Shown here one piece after another: positions 45,491 to 56,812 of a stretch of DNA of 64,000 nucleotides. The stretch is from Papio anubis (taxonomy: Eukaryota; Chordata; Mammalia; Primates; Cercopithecidae): NCBI RefSeq assembly GCF_008728515.1, contig NC_044984.1, forward strand, positions 121,019,349-121,083,348. The letters are read 5' to 3'. Position numbers and translations under genes: made by a program. The stretch's first letter is position 1; each line of letters opens with the position of its first letter. The notes beneath the pieces are model-generated. The model saw only the letters and a program-made list of their open reading frames with translations. It was not told where the DNA came from and did no database searches.

Positions 45491-45631
45491 TTCTGGGTGA
45501 TGGGATCCAGCCTCCTTCCACACTTCTGGCCTTGGCCTGTTAGCCCAGAGCCTTCGGTGTATGTATGTTTGAAGGGAAAGGCCAGTATCTCTTTTTTGTG
45601 CAATTCCAGGGGTACTAATCATATTGTACCC

Positions 45632-46003
45632 TGCTATGGTTTGAATGATGGTATTCTCTCTAAAATTCATGTTGAAACTGAATCCCCAATGCAACGGTAT
45701 TAGGAGCTGTGGCTTTTGTGAGGTGATTAAGTCATGAGAGCTCCACCCTCATAAAGGGGATTAGCATCCTTATGAAAGGGCTCAACTCTGAAGGGAGTGC
45801 TTTCTTGCCTTTGCACCATCTGCTATTTGAGGATCCAGCCACAAGGTGCCATCTTGGAAGCAGAGAGCAACACTCACCAGACACCAATGCCAGCGACTGG
45901 ATCTTGAACTTCCCAGCCTCCAGCCACAAGAAATACATTTCTGTTCTTCATAAGTTACCTAGTTTAAGATACTTTGTTACAGCAGCACAAACAGAAGAAT
46001 ACA
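45632..46003 (+). mobile_element. MaLR solo LTR (MSTD/MLT1-like), sense
   Basis: Begins TGctatggtttgaatgatg and ends 'cagaagaataCA', with the family order: 'aattcatgttgaaactgaat', 'gaggtgattaagtcatgaga', 'cttcccagcctccagccaca', 'agaaatacatttctgttctt'. 372 bases, a full-length ERVL-MaLR LTR without internal sequence. I saw no matching short duplication at its ends. Confidence 0.88.
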
Positions 46004-46755
46004 GGCTTTGTAGAGTTAGATCAGTCCAGCTATATTTGATGAGGCTATAAGCTACTTTGAAGATTAGAAACATCAGGGTAAAGAGTCTAGAATGAGAGTA
46101 TGTCTTTTAATAATTGGTGCTGTAATATTTCCAACTTTTATATTTTTACGTGAGTCACATGTTGATCTCAAATGCCCTTTGAATTCTGTGGGACCAATTT
46201 GTAGTACTCAATTTTCAGAATAGTAAGTCTTTATAATTTTACATTTCAATTAATATTCAAAAACTTGATCTTTATTGGTAATAAACCCACATATCTCAGC
46301 CAACACAAGTTAGTCTTTTCAAGGTATGCATACTAAAATTTGTCACATTTTCAAGGTTTCTGCACATATATGACTTACTGAAGGGATGCAGTAAATAGAT
46401 GTTGCTCTGAGAATAGTGTTATAAGTTGACATAAATTTCCCACTGTCTATGTGGACAAATGATCAAAATGACAAAATGATCATTTTCTTTGTGTTTTATT
46501 TTCCAGTGATGATTGTGCCAAGAACACAGTGAGTACTCAGTAAATGTTTGTTGACTAAATTTTGTGGAAAGTCCTTCATTGTCCTCCAAGTGGGAAGTGG
46601 GTTTTCCTGAAATACTGCTTGTTTCAGGCTGCAATAGTCTGGGGGAAAGAAAATAAAAATTTCAAAATTTTCACTCATCTTTCTTCAGTGAAAAAATCAG
46701 TATTAGAAAGTTCCCAAACACCAGTGAATATTTATAATAAATAATAATTATAATA
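46004..46755. other. Unassigned AT-rich sequence
   Basis: No repeat or gene recognised. Confidence 0.35.
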
Positions 46756-47057
46756 GGCTGAGTGTGGTAGCTCATGCCTGTAATCCCAGCACTTTGGAGG
46801 CCTAGGCAGGCGGATCACTTGAGGTCAGGCGTTCAAGACCAGCCTGGCCAACATGGTGAAACCCTGTCTCTATTAAAAATACAAAAATTAGCCAGGTGAC
46901 GTGGTGGGTGTTTGTAATCCCAGCTACTTGGGAGGCTGAGGCAGAAGAATCACTTGAACCCAGCAGGCAGAGGCTGCAGTGAGCTGAGATCGCACCACTG
47001 CACTCCAACCCAAGCAACAGAGTGAGAATCTATCTCAATTTAACAAAAAATAAAAAA
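46756..47057 (+). mobile_element. Alu SINE, sense
   Basis: Starts ggctgagtgtggtagctcat. Both arms present; ends 'gagtgagaatctatctc' with a tail interrupted by TTTAAC. Confidence 0.95.
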
Positions 47058-47179
47058 GTGTTATAGTATTTGAGGTGCACATGTATTATTCCTGTCCAAA
47101 TATTTAGAATCTCCATAAATGTTGGGCTAACCAGGATGATAATAAGCAAGCCTCCTTCTGGCATAAATCCAGTGAGTCA

Positions 47180-47221
<42 letters not shown>

Positions 47222-48082
47222 TTTGTTTTGGTAGCTGCTGTGTAAATTCTGTATTTGTGCAAATAGATCTGTTCTTACTATGTTCTTCATATGTCTCTGG
47301 TATGACACCTATCGCTTTGCATTTGAGATATTTGTTTTCTCTCTAGGAAGACCGTGACTGCCATGAGGGTAGAGATAGGACTTTATTCATTTTTTAAAGA
47401 TCAGAGTCAGGTATAGTGACTGGCACCCAATGTTTATTTCTAAATACTTGCCAAGTTAAATTCTTGGAATAATTTTTAGTATTCTTGTGGATACCAGAAT
47501 GCTGATCACTGTAAGTACTTCTCTAAAATAATTGCCAAAAGGTACATTTCTTTTGGTCGCAAAGGAGTAATTGTGACTGAATTTAACCTTCTGACTCAAA
47601 ACAACAAGAAAAACAAAAACAAATGAAAAACTGATTTCCCGGTGTGGGATAACAGGTAGTGCAAGACACTGATCTCAGAGAGAGGAACAAGCAAACCCTG
47701 TAATTACTCCAGCTGTTTGGAGATTATGTAGGCTGCAGCATAAAACAGAATGGCTATGGTTTCACTGAGTTGAGGGGACACAGCTTAGGTAAGCCAAGAC
47801 AGCCATTAGCTGTGAGAAAAAGCAACAGAGTGGAGGGAGCTACATGGAAGAATTGCGTGGACACCTGAAGAGGAGCCCCTTGGGGTCTTTGTCTGAGTTC
47901 CAATCTGCAAACCATCTGAGTCCAGGGAGGGGTGCCTAGAGAGAAGTATGCAGAATTATACTCACAAGGCCTGCAGTCATACAGGCTTCGGATTAGATTT
48001 TGCTCCAACTAGTCAAACATTTAAGTGCCTTTCAATAGTTGGGAAATCAGATAGAGTCCTCAGAAAGCTATTCCCTTGGTAT
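47058..48082. other. Unassigned sequence with a (TG)n microsatellite
   Basis: A (TG) run of about 17 units at 47183-47217, leading into (TTTG), is the only repeat recognised. Confidence 0.5.
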
Positions 48083-48247
48083 AGGTTGAGTATACCTTAT
48101 CTGAAACACTTGGGACCACAGTGTTTTGGATTTTGGATATTTTTTCAAATTTTATGTTTGCATTTATATATAAAATGAGCCATCCTGGGGATGAGATCAA
48201 AGTCTAAACACAAAATTTATTTATGTCTCATATACATCTTATACACA

Positions 48248-48325
48248 TAATTTTATACAATAGTTTAATAGTTCTGTGCATAAAATTAAGGTAATTTTAT
48301 ACAATAGTTTAATAGTTCTGTGCAT
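48248..48325 (+). repeat. 44-bp-spaced tandem duplication inside the transposon
   Basis: A 34-base sequence beginning 'taattttatacaatagttta' at 48248-48281 recurs identically at 48292-48325. Confidence 0.95.
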
Positions 48326-48459
48326 GAAAAAAGTTTGTGTACATTGAACTGTCAGAAAGCCAAGGTGTCACTATCTCAGCAACCTATGTGGGCAATCTGC
48401 AAATGTTTGCCAAAGCTATCATTCCTGATTCTGAATTTGTATGCTACCGATATGCAATT

Positions 48460-48780
48460 ATTCTCTCTCTCTCTCTCTCCCTACACCCCTCCCTGGGAGA
48501 CAGGGTCTTCCTCTTACCCAGGCTGAAAAGGAGTGGTGCAATCACTTCTCACTAAAGCTTCAATGTCCCAGGCTCAAGCCACCCTCCTGCCTCAGCCTCT
48601 TGAGTATCCGGGACTACATCCATGCACCACCATGCCTGATTATTACTTTTTTTCATTTTTAGTAGAATAAGATCTCACTACATTGCCTGAGCTGGTCTTG
48701 AACTCCTGAGCTCAAGTGATCCTCCTCCCTCGGCCTCCCAAAGTGCTGGGATTACAAGCATATGCCACCATGCCTGGCCC
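48460..48780 (-). mobile_element. Alu SINE (AluJ-like), antisense, with (TC)n tail
   Basis: The tail is now TC-rich (tctctctctctctctccct), then 'gagacagggtcttcctctta' and both arms, ending 'catatgccaccatgcctggc'. Heavily diverged. Confidence 0.92.
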
Positions 48781-49255
48781 AAATATTTTCTTATAGTTAT
48801 TCACATACAAGTACTTAACAATTAAAAAACATGACATACCATTAATACAGTGAAAATAAATAATATGACTTGTGGTGTCATGTGGCACTCAAAAATTTTC
48901 AGATTTGGAGCATTTAGGATTTCAGATTTTCAGATTAGGGATGCTTACCCTGTAGGAGGATGAATTTTCATCAGCCTAAAATATAATTTAAACTCACAGC
49001 AACAAACTTTAAAAGCAAGGCTTGAGAAACCAAACTTATTCTAAGTAACAAAACTATGTTTTAGAACACAGTAGAGAATATTTATGGGGATATAAAAATA
49101 TCCATCATCCCATAGTATTAAGATTTAAAATTTCTATCATCCAATTCAAAATTACCAGTCATGAAAAGAAGCAGGAAAAAAATAGCTCTTATCCAAGATG
49201 CTAATAAATCGATAGAACCAGATGTAAAAATGACAAAAATGGCATAATTGGGTAC

Positions 49256-49595
49256 CTTAGTCAGTTTGGGCTGTTATGACAAAATACCTTAGACTGTGTG
49301 ATTTATAAACAGCATGGATTTATTGCTCACCGTTCTGGAAACTGGGAAGTTCAAGATCAAGGCACCAACAGACTCGGTGTCTGGTAAAGGCCCCTCGTCT
49401 GCTTCAAAGACGGCACAATTGTTCTGTGTCCTCACATAGCAGAAGGGGTGAGACCAACACCCCTCAAGTTCCCTCAGCCTCTTTAATAAGGTCACTAATT
49501 CGGTTCATGAGGACAGAGTCCTTGTGATCCAATCACTTCCCAAAGATCGACCTACCTCTCAATACCATCACCTCAAGGGTTAGGTTTCAAAATAA
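49256..49595 (-). mobile_element. MLT1-type MaLR LTR, antisense
   Basis: 'ttagtcagtttgggctgtta', 'accgttctggaaactgggaa', 'gttcaagatcaaggcaccaa', 'ctgtgtcctcacatagcaga' and 'ccaatcacttcccaaagatc' give the antisense order of an MLT1/MST LTR. Confidence 0.87.
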
Positions 49596-49841
49596 AATAG
49601 CATACTGTAAGCAAGACACTATAAGGATATACAGGTGAACACATCATAGTTTTTGTCTGTGAAGAACTCTCAATCTGGAAGAACAAATGGGAATGTGCAT
49701 CACTAACTATCATCTATGCCAAACTGTGAGAAGTTGTCTGATTTTCTATTGATTAGGGTTGTGTTCATTGCAAGTAATGAGAAAAAAATCCTTAAGAATT
49801 CCATAAAGAGAGATAATAGTTCTCTTACACAAAATTCTGCA

Positions 49842-49941
49842 ATGATGAAAGAATGTGTCCCTGTTAAGAAGGTTGAAGAATTCTTCCATGAGAAACTGAC
49901 TATTGGTCTCACTACGGTGAATCAACAAGTAGAAGATAAGA
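49842..49941 (+). repeat. ~100-bp duplicated block, copy 1
   Basis: 'atgatgaaagaatgtgtccc' to 'caagtagaagataag' matches 51908-52006 in direct orientation with roughly 7 mismatches. The shared frame beginning MMKECVPVK results from the duplication. A 9-bp-stem inverted repeat sits at its right edge. Confidence 0.9.
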
Positions 49942-49942
49942 C

Positions 49943-49976
49943 GTCTATGCAGGATGTCTAGATGTCTTGCATAGAC
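49943..49976. repeat. Quasi-palindrome (9-bp stem)
   Basis: GTCTATGCA (49943-49951) and TGCATAGAC (49968-49976) are exact inverted copies around a 16-base loop that itself contains the palindrome TCTAGA. Confidence 0.9.
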
Positions 49977-50192
49977 ATTTTTTCCTCGTGGTTTTTAAGA
50001 TGTGTGCTGCCTCTCCAGCCATTACAACCTAATTCCATGCAAAACAAAGGTAATATGGAAGGGTAACACCAATTAGGTTTCCCAGGTATCAGTGTCACGA
50101 ATCTTTCCAGGAAGCCCCATCTCCACTGGAGATGTATACTTAGTAATTATTAGTCAAAATTGAAAGATTCCTGTTTTTTGGGGGGTTTGGGG

Positions 50193-50478
50193 CAGAGACA
50201 GGGTCTCACTCTGTCACCCAGGCTGGAGTGCATTGTCAGGATCTCAGCTCACTGCAGCTTGGACCTCCCAGGCTCAAACAATCCTTCCACCTGAGTCTCT
50301 TGAGTAGCTGGGTCTACAGGTGCACACCATCACGCCCAGCTAATTTTTGCATTTTTTGTAGAGACAGGGTTTCACCATGGTGCCCAAGCTGATCTTGAAC
50401 TCCTGGCTTCAAGTTATCTGCCTTGTCTCAGCCTCTCAAAGTGCAGGGATTACAGGCAAGAGCTACCACACCCCGCTA
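50193..50478 (-). mobile_element. Alu SINE (AluJ-like), antisense
   Basis: A G/T-rich altered tail, 'agagacagggtctcactctg', both arms, ending 'gagctaccacaccccgct'. 'agattcctgttttt' before and 'agattcctactttt' after form the target duplication. Confidence 0.93.
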
Positions 50479-50592
50479 GATTCCTACTTTTTAATAGCAT
50501 ATGAGTTACTCACCTTAATAAAGAAGAGAAGAATGAATATACTGTAGAACGTTGACAGAGTTTATCAGATACCTGTTGAAATGTGTGCTGTA

Positions 50593-51033
50593 TGATGTTC
50601 CCCTTCCTGAGTCCAAGTGATCTCGTTGTTCAGTTCCCACCTATGAGTGAGAACATGCGGTGTTTGGTTTTCTGTTCTTGTGATAGTTTGCTAAGAATGA
50701 TGGTTTCCAGCTGCATCCATGTCCCTACAAAGGACGCAAACTCATCCTTTTTTATGGCTGCATAGTATTCCATGGTGTATATGTGCCACATTTTCTTAAT
50801 CCAATCTGTCACTGATGGACATTTGGGTTGACATCACACACCGGGGCCTATCAGGGGGAGGGGCGAGGGGGGAGGGATTGCATTGGAAGTTATACCTGAT
50901 GTAAATGACGAGTTGATGGGTGCAGCAGACTAACATGGCACAAGTATACATATGTAACAAACCTGCATGTTATGCACATGTACCCTACAACTTAAAGTAT
51001 AATAATAATAAATAAATTTAAAAAAAAAAAAAA
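50593..51033 (+). mobile_element. Twin-primed L1PA insertion
   Basis: 50593-50830 is L1 sequence in antisense ('cagttcccacctatgagtga', 'gagaacatgcggtgtttggt', 'catagtattccatggtgtat'); 50831-51033 is the L1 3' end in sense, finishing 'acttaaagtataataataat' and poly-A. gaaatgtgtgctgta lies on both sides (50578-50592 and 51034-51048), a perfect 15-bp target duplication. The inverted 5' segment plus duplication is the classic twin-priming product. Confidence 0.96.
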
Positions 51034-51048
51034 GAAATGTGTGCTGTA

Positions 51049-51689
51049 AAAATCTTGTAAGAAAGAGAGGAATCATTTTCATCTGAGTAAGATCAATTAA
51101 CGAGGAAATTCAGTCTCTTCACATCTCTGGGGTTTCAGTATTTCCTTTAGACTTCCAAATACTGAAACACATTTTGTAGGCGAAGGAGAAAACAGAATTC
51201 TCTTTATTTTCTCAGAGACTTTTGTGTTGACTATGTTTGTTCATCTTCTGGACACAACAAAGATAATTCCTGGGATTTAAGCCCTCCTCAGCAGCCCAAG
51301 AAATAGAAAGTTATTTTCAGCCAAAGAACCCCAGCTATCACAAGGATCACTTTTTATGTTTCCCCAAATATTGGCATTTTGAAGGGACCTCATTATCACT
51401 AAATCTGGCGTTCTGAAATCAGTGTTACCCTTGAATTTCAAGGTAGGTGATTTGCTTCACATAGGATTTATTACAGAATTGTATTTACCGTGAGTTTAAG
51501 TAGAGTATTTAAATGTGAGTCTGCTGTAGTCTTATTACTTCATTATTAATTATTCATTCAAATATTTATTGCTCACTGGTGGGGTTCCAAATTCTGGGCT
51601 AGACAGCGAAGCACTTCCTCCTGGGGCATGCAATGCATTGGAGGATACTCAATAACGACACTAACAAATGTAAATCATGAAAGAGCAAG
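51049..51689. other. Unassigned sequence
   Basis: From about 51540 the wording ('tcattcaaatatttattgct') suggests the ancient L2-era repeat that continues after the L1 at 51703-51895. The rest is unassigned. Confidence 0.35.
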
Positions 51690-51702
51690 TCTTAAAAGCT
51701 CA

Positions 51703-51895
51703 TTTTAAAGCAAGTAAAAGTGTAATTGGAATGTTCCTAACACAAAGAAATGATAAATGCTTGAGCGGATGGAGACCCCATTTACCCTGATGTGATTATT
51801 ATACATTGCATGCCTGTACCAAAATATCTCACGTACCCTATAAATACATATGTCTACTGTGTACCCATACAAACTTAAAATTAAAAAAAAAAAAA
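51703..51895 (+). mobile_element. Short L1 3' end (L1MA/MB/PB-like), sense
   Basis: 'aattggaatgttcctaacac', 'aaagaaatgataaatgcttg', 'ccctgatgtgattattatac' and poly-A. tcttaaaagctca (51690-51702) and tcttaaaagttca (51896-51908) form its target duplication. 193 bp, strongly 5' truncated. Confidence 0.9.
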
Positions 51896-51907
51896 TCTTA
51901 AAAGTTC

Positions 51908-52006
51908 ATGATGAAAGAATGTGTCCCTGTTAAGGAGGTTGGAGAATTCTTCCATAAGAAACTGACTATTGATCCCACTATGGTGAATCAGCAAGTAGAA
52001 GATAAG
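51908..52006 (+). repeat. ~100-bp duplicated block, copy 2
   Basis: Direct repeat of 49842-49941, beginning exactly where the L1 target duplication ends. It continues into further ancient-repeat wording ('gggcctgcagcaagaaagac'), so this may be the native copy. Confidence 0.88.
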
Positions 52007-52114
52007 AAGATGCAGATGGGAGAGACAGGAGTTCCAGAAAGAGGGGAAAGCACATCTAAAGGGCCTGCAGCAAGAAAGACCATGGGAAAGACAAGGGACT
52101 GAAGAAAATCCTTG

Positions 52115-52690
52115 TGGCAGTGATGAAGGACACGTGGGCCCCAAAACTGGGGCTTAGGCTGAGAGGGTTCTTGGCTTTGCCCAGGAAATAATTCAAAGGT
52201 GAGCTAATGGTGTTAGACAGCAATTGTTTATTGAATGGTCCTGTTCCTTGTGGAGCAGGGCTCACTCATAGTCAGCGCGCCCAGAGTCAGCAGCCTATGG
52301 GCTATTGGCAACTGTATTCATAGCCACTTATACCTACTTTCAATTATATGCAAATTATGGGGTGGTTAATGCAAATTGAAGGTGGGTTATTTCAAACTTT
52401 CTAGAAAAGGGTGGTAACTTCCAGGTCACTGTCATGGAAAGGGGTGGTGACTTCCTGATTGTTGCCATGGCATTTGTAAACTGTCACAGCACCGGTGGGA
52501 GTGTCTTATGCTAAATCACAGCGATGGAGTGATGGCAGCTAGGGATTGTTTTCAGCACCATCTGCTGGTTTCAGCCAGTTTCTTCATGTCATCCCATCTG
52601 TACCAGATCCTGTTTTGGTCAGCAGGGTTGTGACCAGAAAAGAAGTCCTGCCAGGCTCCTACCTCAGTTGGAGCTGGAAGATGAGATATC
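52115..52690 (-). mobile_element. ERV1-type solo LTR, antisense
   Basis: On the minus strand: U3 wording ('tgctgtgacagtttacaaat', 'aggaagtcaccacccctttc', 'aatttgcattaaccacccca'), a TATA-like element ('gtataagtgg', near 52330), 'gtgagccctgctccacaagg', AATAAA near 52230, then U5 ('aagccaagaaccctctcagc'). No gag, pol or env sequence adjoins it. Exact ends and family are uncertain. Confidence 0.68.
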
Positions 52691-52934
52691 ACACAGAAGG
52701 AGGAGGCTGGACAGAGAAGTAGATGCCTGAGGATGCCATACTTTGGAAGAAGACACCAAGATTTCCATCTGATTTGTGGTTAAAGCATCACTTTGGCTGT
52801 AGGAGGGAGACTAGGTTAGAATGAAGGAAGTGGTGGGCAGTGCCTGACATAACACCTGCTGAGAAAATAATATGTCTCTGCTGAGAAAATAATTAACAGC
52901 ATCAGCAGTGATAACAGCAGCACCAGTAACAGCA

Positions 52935-53150
52935 AACACTGAGAGTTCCTTTACACAAAGCAGCGTGCTAAGTGCTTTGCCTGCGCTCTCTAATTTATTC
53001 CTAACAGTCACTCTATGAGGAGAGAAACATTAGTATCTCTATTGTACAGAAGAGGAAAACTGAGGCTCAGAGAAATAGAGGCTTGTCCCAGTCATACAGC
53101 TTGTCAGCATCAGTGGTAGGACAAAAAACCAAACAATCTGACTTCACAGT
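52935..53150 (-). mobile_element. MIR SINE, antisense
   Basis: 'agcgtgctaagtgctttgcc', 'acagtcactctatgaggaga', 'attgtacagaagaggaaaac', 'tgaggctcagagaaatagag' and 'gcctgcccttagcc' give the full antisense MIR order. The best-preserved MIR here. Confidence 0.88.
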
Positions 53151-55190
53151 GCCTGCCCTTAGCCATGAAGAACAGTTGCTCGAACAGGTATGGACATCCT
53201 TAAGTCATTTTTTGAAAGAGGGGTTTGTATAAGATGCTGTTGAATATATCACTGGGCTCAAATAAAATGGATAAGTGTAAAACTATGCTCTTATGAGATA
53301 TAGATAGAAGTAAGAGTCATAAACTCATATACTTGCTAGGTCCGTATTGGTAAAAATAATGGCCAGACCAAGATGGTGGGAAGGACTGTGGGGACTACAG
53401 ATTTCACACCCTATAGATGCAGACGCTGTCTTTTTTTTCTCCCTGTTTGTCACTAGGCAGATGCATGGTCTGAGAACTGCCAGGTATCATAGTTTTTCCA
53501 AGAGATACCAGGTATATGGCATTGAATGTGAATGCTTCCAGGTTTTGAATTCACATAAGCAACTATTTTCGTTGTTAACATTGCCCAAGTCAGCACTAAA
53601 TGGGCAAAGCAGAGAAGCAATAGGCCATTAGATAAAACGCTGCCTGCAGAGGTCAGTTAAAACTTTCAGATTTGGCTGTCGGTTTGGGATTTGAGTTGCA
53701 CGGAATTGCTTCACAGGAGTGGTCTGTATGCTGCAAGCGCAGCCCGGCGGGCCACTGGCTGTTGGTTCTGAGTGTTTTTAGCAGTCCAAACCAAGGCCCT
53801 AGAGACCAGCTCTTGCTACATTTGACATAGACTTCATGTCTGAGCCTAGAGGCATGGAAGAATGAACTTGCTTAATCGATCATGAGGCACAAAGAGCAAA
53901 GCCTCCAGGCATATTAAGGGCGTTATTCATCTAAGACAAATGGATGTCTTTCCACTCACCACTGAAGTATCAGCCTCTGTAAGGAATCTAAACCAGAGCC
54001 TTGAATTACAAATCGAAGAAGAGCAATAATAGGGGAAAAGTAAATATAAGTTAGTGTACAACTTCCTGAGTTTGACTTGAGGCCGTGTTCGCTTGCTGCT
54101 ATGTGAACATTATTTCTCATTAAACTAATCTGAGTTGCACATGCAAATGAGGTCCACAAAGTCCAAGACTGTCAGGGTATCTGGCTACGTGATCTCGGCA
54201 CGTTTCCATTTAATGTTTCCTGTGTTTCCTTGTAACTCCAAATAAAATCATGGAAATCTATTTAGCAACATAATGAAAAGAAAATCAAGTTGGACTGGAA
54301 AATGTATTGACTTCTCTATGAACAGAAATAAAGCAATGTAGTGATTTTTGAACTCAAAGAACTATGTTTTTCTTCAATTCTAATTATATGCCCAGGAATA
54401 GAAATGATGCTGTATGTTAGCAAAAAGACAGAGTCAGACTGAGGATAGGGTCTTCTTAGTAAATAAATGCAATTATAAATACACACAGGAAAAAAAAAGC
54501 CAACGTGCGTATTTTTTTGAATTTGAAGTAAACTTCATACATAGTTTCTATTTGATGAAGAATAAGGGTTTTCTTAGATTTGTTGTTGCTGTGTTTGACC
54601 CTTTAAGCAAATCGGCGATTAGGTGTTATACTGCACAAGGCTAGGTACCATAACTATTTGATAAACCAACGTCAATCTGTTACCTTGCAGAGTACTGGGA
54701 ACGTACCTGATTTCCAAACACAGGTACTCTAGCTGCATAGGACCACATCGCTTGTATTCTAGGGTCTAAGAATTGTGGATGCCTGAATGCCTGGGCATTC
54801 TTGAAAGAGGATGACATATGTTGGGATGATCATGAATAATAGAGACATCAGAAATTTAGAAAATGTAAAAATTAATGACATGCGTTCTTTCTCTACCCAA
54901 ATCTTGGATAATTCACATCCTCTAACTGGGCTTCCTATCCTTTAGTTAGCGTACATGAGTGTTTCCCGAGCAGAGAGGTATGGCTCTGTGACAACACGAG
55001 CTGATTTTAGCCAGCACTAGGCACAACAGGGGAAAACATTACATCACTTGGTGAGAAATTATTTCCATTTCAATTTTCCTTTAGTCCTTGTTACATCAAG
55101 AAGATAGTCTAAAAAGGTTTTTACATTTTATAATTTTTCTGTTTAGAAAATAGAGACCCAGCCTCAGTCTTGGAAGTTTTTAATGTGTAA
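53151..55190. other. Unassigned low-copy sequence
   Basis: About 2 kb without a recognised repeat, exon or RNA gene. Confidence 0.35.
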
Positions 55191-55717
55191 GAGCACCATT
55201 CAACCCAGAAATCCTATTACTGGGTAAATACCCAAAGGAATATAAATCATTCTATTATAAAGACACATGCACAGGTGTATTCACTGCAGCACTATTCACA
55301 ATAGCAAAGAGATGGAGTCAACCTAAATGCCCATCAGTGATAGATTGGATAAAGAAAATGTGGTAAATATACACCATGGAATATTATGTAGCCATAAAAA
55401 AGAACAAGATTATGTCTTTTGCAGAGACATGACTGGAGCTGGAGGCCACCATCCTTAGCAAACTATGCAGGAACACTTATAACTGGGAGCTAAATGATGA
55501 GAACATGTGGACACATAGAGGAGAACAATGCACGATGGGGCCTTATTGGAGGGTGGAGGGTGGGAGGAAGGAGAGGATCAGGAAAAATAACCAATGGGTA
55601 CTACGCAGAATACCTGGGTGATGAAATAATCTGTACAACAACAAACCCACATGACACAAGTTTACCTATGTAACAAACCTGCACGTACACCACTGAAATT
55701 AAAAGCAGGAAAAAAAA
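55191..55717 (+). mobile_element. Primate L1 3' end (L1PB/older L1PA-like), sense
   Basis: ORF2 tail wording ('attactgggtaaatacccaa', 'ttcacaatagcaaagagatg', 'atggaatattatgtagccat'), then 3' UTR ('tggagggtgggaggaaggag', 'acctatgtaacaaacctgca') and an A-rich end. 5' truncated and inactive. Confidence 0.93.
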
Positions 55718-55860
55718 GGCTTCAGCAAACATTCTACATTATTGAATCATCTGATTGTACTTTTCTAGTTATCCTCTATATTAACCAGAATTTAGCCAAG
55801 GGAGTAGAGCTGAAACGAGTATTGTAGAATAGAGAATATATTATAGGCATGACATCATTC

Positions 55861-56063
55861 CAGTGGTTTGCAGCGGGGTATGGCTTTGTTCTCCCTGCCC
55901 TCCAGGGGACATTTTTGGTGGTCAAAATTGGGGATGTGCTGATGGCATTTAGTACACACAAGACAAGGATGTTGCTAAACATCCTGCAGTGTCCAGGATA
56001 GATCACCACAACAAAGGACTATCTGGCCCAACATGTCCACAGTGCCGAGGTTGAAAAGCCCTG
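55861..56063 (+). mobile_element. MER5A hAT-Charlie MITE, sense
   Basis: Starts CAGTGGTTTGCAGC and ends GTTGAAAAGCCCTG, imperfect inverted termini. Interior 'ccaggggacatttttggtgg', 'gttgctaaacatcctgcagt', 'ggcccaacatgtccacagtg'. About 200 bp, as usual for MER5A. Confidence 0.9.
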
Positions 56064-56797
56064 CCTTACCAATCGTGTGGGAAGCTGGCACAGTATAAAG
56101 AAGTTTGTAGAGAGCTGTGCCTCTGGACTGGGGGTGGGCCTGGGGTCATTGTTGTTCATCAGGGCCAGAGGTTGCAACAAGAGCTGGAGGCAGAGCAAGG
56201 AGAGAAAGAATGTTCTGGAAGCTGCCGCCATCACTGGATCTGTTCTTCTGTTCTTCATTGGATGACAACCTTCTGAGCATATTGGCTACTGTTCCATTTC
56301 TGTTTTCCAAACCTCCCTTGAATTTTTCTTTCGACAACTTTTATCTTTGATGCAGAAGAAGAGATTCCATGCAATGAAACGGCAGCATCACCAGCTTAGT
56401 GACACAGTTTGATATCCACATACATTGCGTATATCAGGGAAAAGGATTTTTCCATTATCATGTATCATAAAGTTTATTTTGTAAACAAATAAAAGGAAGT
56501 TAAACAAATAAGTGCATATAAAGATACATATTGAGCAAATGTCAAAACCTGTAACTAGTGCATAAATAACATGCTTGTGAAACATTAAAATTAATTCTGA
56601 CATTCCTCCTCCATCCTTAACATTCAGTCTTTTTATGTATTGCTTGAACTATATCCATTGCATTTGTATGTCACGGTAACAGCACTCTGACGTGTTGAGG
56701 TAACCATGAGCCTGGGTAAAAATAAAGATTATTATTTTTAATAAAGATTATTATTTTATAAAAATAAATATTATTATTTTAAAGAGAAGCTCTTTAA
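56064..56797. other. Unassigned sequence with an AT tandem repeat
   Basis: A 20-22-base unit 'aataaagattattattttt' is repeated about three times in variant forms at 56716-56782. The rest is unassigned. Confidence 0.4.
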
Positions 56798-56812
56798 AAA
56801 GATGGTGACTCA

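Larger units (their letters stand above)
48083..48952. mobile_element. Tigger7/MER44-like DNA transposon, split by an Alu
   Basis: Starts AGGTTGAGTATACCTTATC after TA and ends 'gattagggatgcttaccctg' before TA; the ends are inverted repeats. Interior: 'gtgttttggattttggatat', 'tgtgtacattgaactgtcag', 'aggtgtcactatctcagcaa'. An antisense AluJ (48460-48780) lies inside. Family name from memory. Confidence 0.85.

Noticed and set aside
49836..52102. Two frames both beginning MMKECVPVK, suggestive of a small gene family
   Set aside because: Explained by a 100-bp DNA duplication; the frames diverge and end soon after it, with no promoter or known motif.
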